From Thermoleophilaceae bacterium (GTDB lineage Bacteria > Actinomycetota > Thermoleophilia > Solirubrobacterales > JACPNS01), in contig JAEMRJ010000094.1 in NCBI GenBank assembly GCA_016463365.1, positions 1 through 9,241 of the forward strand: a stretch of DNA of 9,241 nucleotides, read 5' to 3'. Below are positions 8,074-9,241 of this stretch, one piece after another. Under the pieces are notes generated by a model, which made no database searches, was not told the DNA's origin, and saw only the letters and a list, made by a program, of their open reading frames with translations. How positions within the stretch are numbered: the stretch's first letter is position 1; each line of letters starts with the position of its first letter. The translations under genes were made by a program, and so were the position numbers.

Positions 8074-8954
8074 GCATCCAGACGCTTCGCATCGATCAGG
8101 TTGAGCCACGCCCGCGTCGCGTGGCGATCGGAGTGTTTGACGGCGTACACATGGGCCACCGCAAGGTGATCGAAGGTTCCCAGACTGTTCTGACCTTCGA
8201 CCCGCACCCGCTTTACGTACTGCGCCACGACGCTGCGCCCAAGATGCTCACGCCACTCGTGTTGAAGGCACGCCTGCTCGAGCAGATCGGCGTCGAAGAA
8301 CTCGTGTTGATCGAGTTCAACAAAGACTTCGCCCAGATGTCGGCAGAGCACTTCGTCCGCAAGATTCTGATTGAGCAGCTCGGCGCGACCCACGTCTCGG
8401 TCGGCGAGAATTTCCGCTTCGGCACGCGGGCCCAGGGCGATCCGGCCTACCTGGCGCAGTTTGAAGAGTTCGAGACGAGCGTCGTACCGCTGGTGGAGAG
8501 CGGGGGGGAGATCGTCTCCTCCACTCAGGTCCGCGGCCTGATCGCAGCCGGTGAGGTCGCGCGGGCCGATGAGCTGCTCGGCTATCCCTTCACGATGATC
8601 GGTGAGATAATCCACGGCGACAAACGTGGGCGGGAGCTGGGATTTCCGACAGCAAACCTTGCGCCGGATGAACATGACTGCGTTCCGGGCCACGGTGTCT
8701 ACGCGGCTCTGACCAACGGCGTCCCGAGCGCCGTGAACGTCGGCGTGCGTCCGACATTTCAGACTGGTCGCGGGGTCCTGGTCGAGTCATTCCTGATCGA
8801 CTGGAGCGGCGATCTCTACGGCCAGACAGCCGAGATCCAGTTCCTTCAGCGATTGCGCGGCGAGAAGCGCTTTGACGGTGCGCAGCCGCTGATCGAGCAG
8901 ATGCACAAGGACGTCGCGCAGGCTGTTGACATCTGCGCCTCCCGATCGCTCTGA
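8070..8954 (+). CDS. ribF: Bifunctional riboflavin kinase / FAD synthetase RibF
   Basis: RibF phosphorylates riboflavin to FMN and adenylylates FMN to FAD. In the 294-residue product the N-terminal FMN adenylyltransferase domain has GVFDGVHMGH (21-30), LTFDPHP (41-47), GENFRFG (112-118) and SSTQVR (150-155). The C-terminal riboflavin kinase domain has HGDKRGRELGFPTAN (182-196), NVGVRPTF (223-230) and a likely catalytic Glu in VES (E239). Both active sites look complete. The helix between the HxGH motif and LTFxPHP is about ten residues shorter than in the common bacterial form (only RKVIEGSQTV lies between). The ATG sits in ATGA shared with the truB stop, a sign of translational coupling. Next to truB and rpsO is its standard place. 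Confidence 0.96.
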   Translation: MSIQTLRIDQVEPRPRRVAIGVFDGVHMGHRKVIEGSQTVLTFDPHPLYVLRHDAAPKMLTPLVLKARLLEQIGVEELVLIEFNKDFAQMSAEHFVRKILIEQLGATHVSVGENFRFGTRAQGDPAYLAQFEEFETSVVPLVESGGEIVSSTQVRGLIAAGEVARADELLGYPFTMIGEIIHGDKRGRELGFPTANLAPDEHDCVPGHGVYAALTNGVPSAVNVGVRPTFQTGRGVLVESFLIDWSGDLYGQTAEIQFLQRLRGEKRFDGAQPLIEQMHKDVAQAVDICASRSL

Positions 8955-8973
8955 GCTGCGGACGCACGCGCGA

Positions 8974-9001
8974 TTGCGCTGTAAAACCCCTCTGGTATCC
9001 T
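8974..9001 (+). promoter_or_regulatory. rpsO promoter, extended -10 type
   Basis: TTGCGC (8974-8979) and TATCCT (8996-9001) are separated by 16 bp, and a TGG directly before the -10 (8993-8995) makes it an extended -10 element. The expected start point, 6-10 nt downstream, falls at about 9008-9012, on or within four bases of the rpsO ATG at 9012. The short A/T-containing patch in an otherwise GC-rich 57-bp gap supports the call. Confidence 0.65.
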
Positions 9002-9011
9002 CACCGCTTCA

Positions 9012-9241
9012 ATGCCTGAGACAAAAGCACAAACAGCCGAGATCGTCGGCAAGTTCGGCAAGAGCGCCACAGACACCGGATCCACAGAGGTCCAGGTCGC
9101 GCTTCTCACCGAGCGCATCAATCATCTCACCGAGCACCTCCGCGCGCACAAGAAGGATCACCACTCGCGTCGTGGACTGCTCAAGCTGGTCGGTAAGCGT
9201 CGCCGCTTGCTCGACTACCACAAGTCCCGTGACCTCGAGGG
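9012..9241 (+). CDS. rpsO: 30S ribosomal protein S15 (3' partial)
   Basis: S15 is a primary 16S-binding protein of the 30S platform and also forms an intersubunit bridge. The window ends after 76 codons plus two bases of a protein usually of about 89 residues. The reading frame is plain: [16 protein letters not shown], then [20 protein letters not shown] (22-41), then [20 protein letters not shown], with RNA-contacting His, Asp and Ser residues in place. No Shine-Dalgarno precedes the ATG, and a promoter -10 ends 10 nt before it, so translation is probably from a leaderless mRNA. Reading through from ribF is also possible, since no terminator is visible in the gap. Confidence 0.96.
   Translation, partial: MPETKAQTAEIVGKFGKSATDTGSTEVQVALLTERINHLTEHLRAHKKDHHSRRGLLKLVGKRRRLLDYHKSRDLE

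Noticed and set aside
8969..8979. GCGC-GATT-GCGC inverted repeat between ribF and rpsO as a terminator
   Set aside because: It has only a 4-bp stem and no T tract, and it overlaps the -35 region of the rpsO promoter.

Overview
The window is a conserved translation and transcription housekeeping cluster. All genes are on the + strand, in the order coaBC (5' end cut off), rimP, nusA, infB, rbfA, a DHH-DHHA1 phosphoesterase (nrnA-type), truB, ribF, rpsO (3' end cut off). Base composition is GC-rich (roughly 60-65% by eye). The order rimP-nusA-infB-rbfA-DHH-truB-ribF-rpsO is typical of Actinomycetota. Several protein details, namely the acidic NusA insertion and tail, the compact TruB and RibF, and the NusA and IF2 sequence style, recall the class Thermoleophilia (Solirubrobacterales-like). 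That placement rests on remembered family patterns, with no database search, and is moderately confident.

Layout. Positions 1-1247 hold the end of the coenzyme A gene coaBC. A perfect TATAAT overlaps its stop codon and is followed by a leader of about 130 nt before rimP. The leader holds a textbook intrinsic terminator hairpin with a U tract, an upstream segment that could pair with the terminator's 5' arm, and a second perfect hairpin ending two bases before the rimP start. From rimP to ribF the genes are packed tightly: gaps are 15-37 bp, with a 17-bp overlap at rbfA/nrnA and a 4-bp overlap at truB/ribF. This looks like one transcription unit. rpsO follows after 57 bp with its own extended -10 promoter. 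That promoter sits so close to the start codon, with no Shine-Dalgarno sequence, that the mRNA is probably leaderless.

How the genes work together. RimP and RbfA mature the 30S subunit, IF2 recruits initiator tRNA, S15 (rpsO) is an early 30S assembly protein, and TruB makes tRNA psi55. NusA controls pausing, termination and antitermination. The DHH enzyme clears nanoRNA and/or pAp. RibF and CoaBC supply FMN/FAD and CoA precursors. Because NusA itself stimulates intrinsic terminators, a terminator in the leader of its own operon suggests feedback attenuation.

The window has no mobile element, CRISPR array, tRNA, rRNA or foreign-looking island, and no gene-free stretch over 300 bp. The most interesting points are the leader before rimP, a Cys/His knuckle and a Lys/Arg-free acidic tail on NusA beside a very basic IF2 linker, the absence of ylxR between nusA and infB, and the probable leaderless rpsO.
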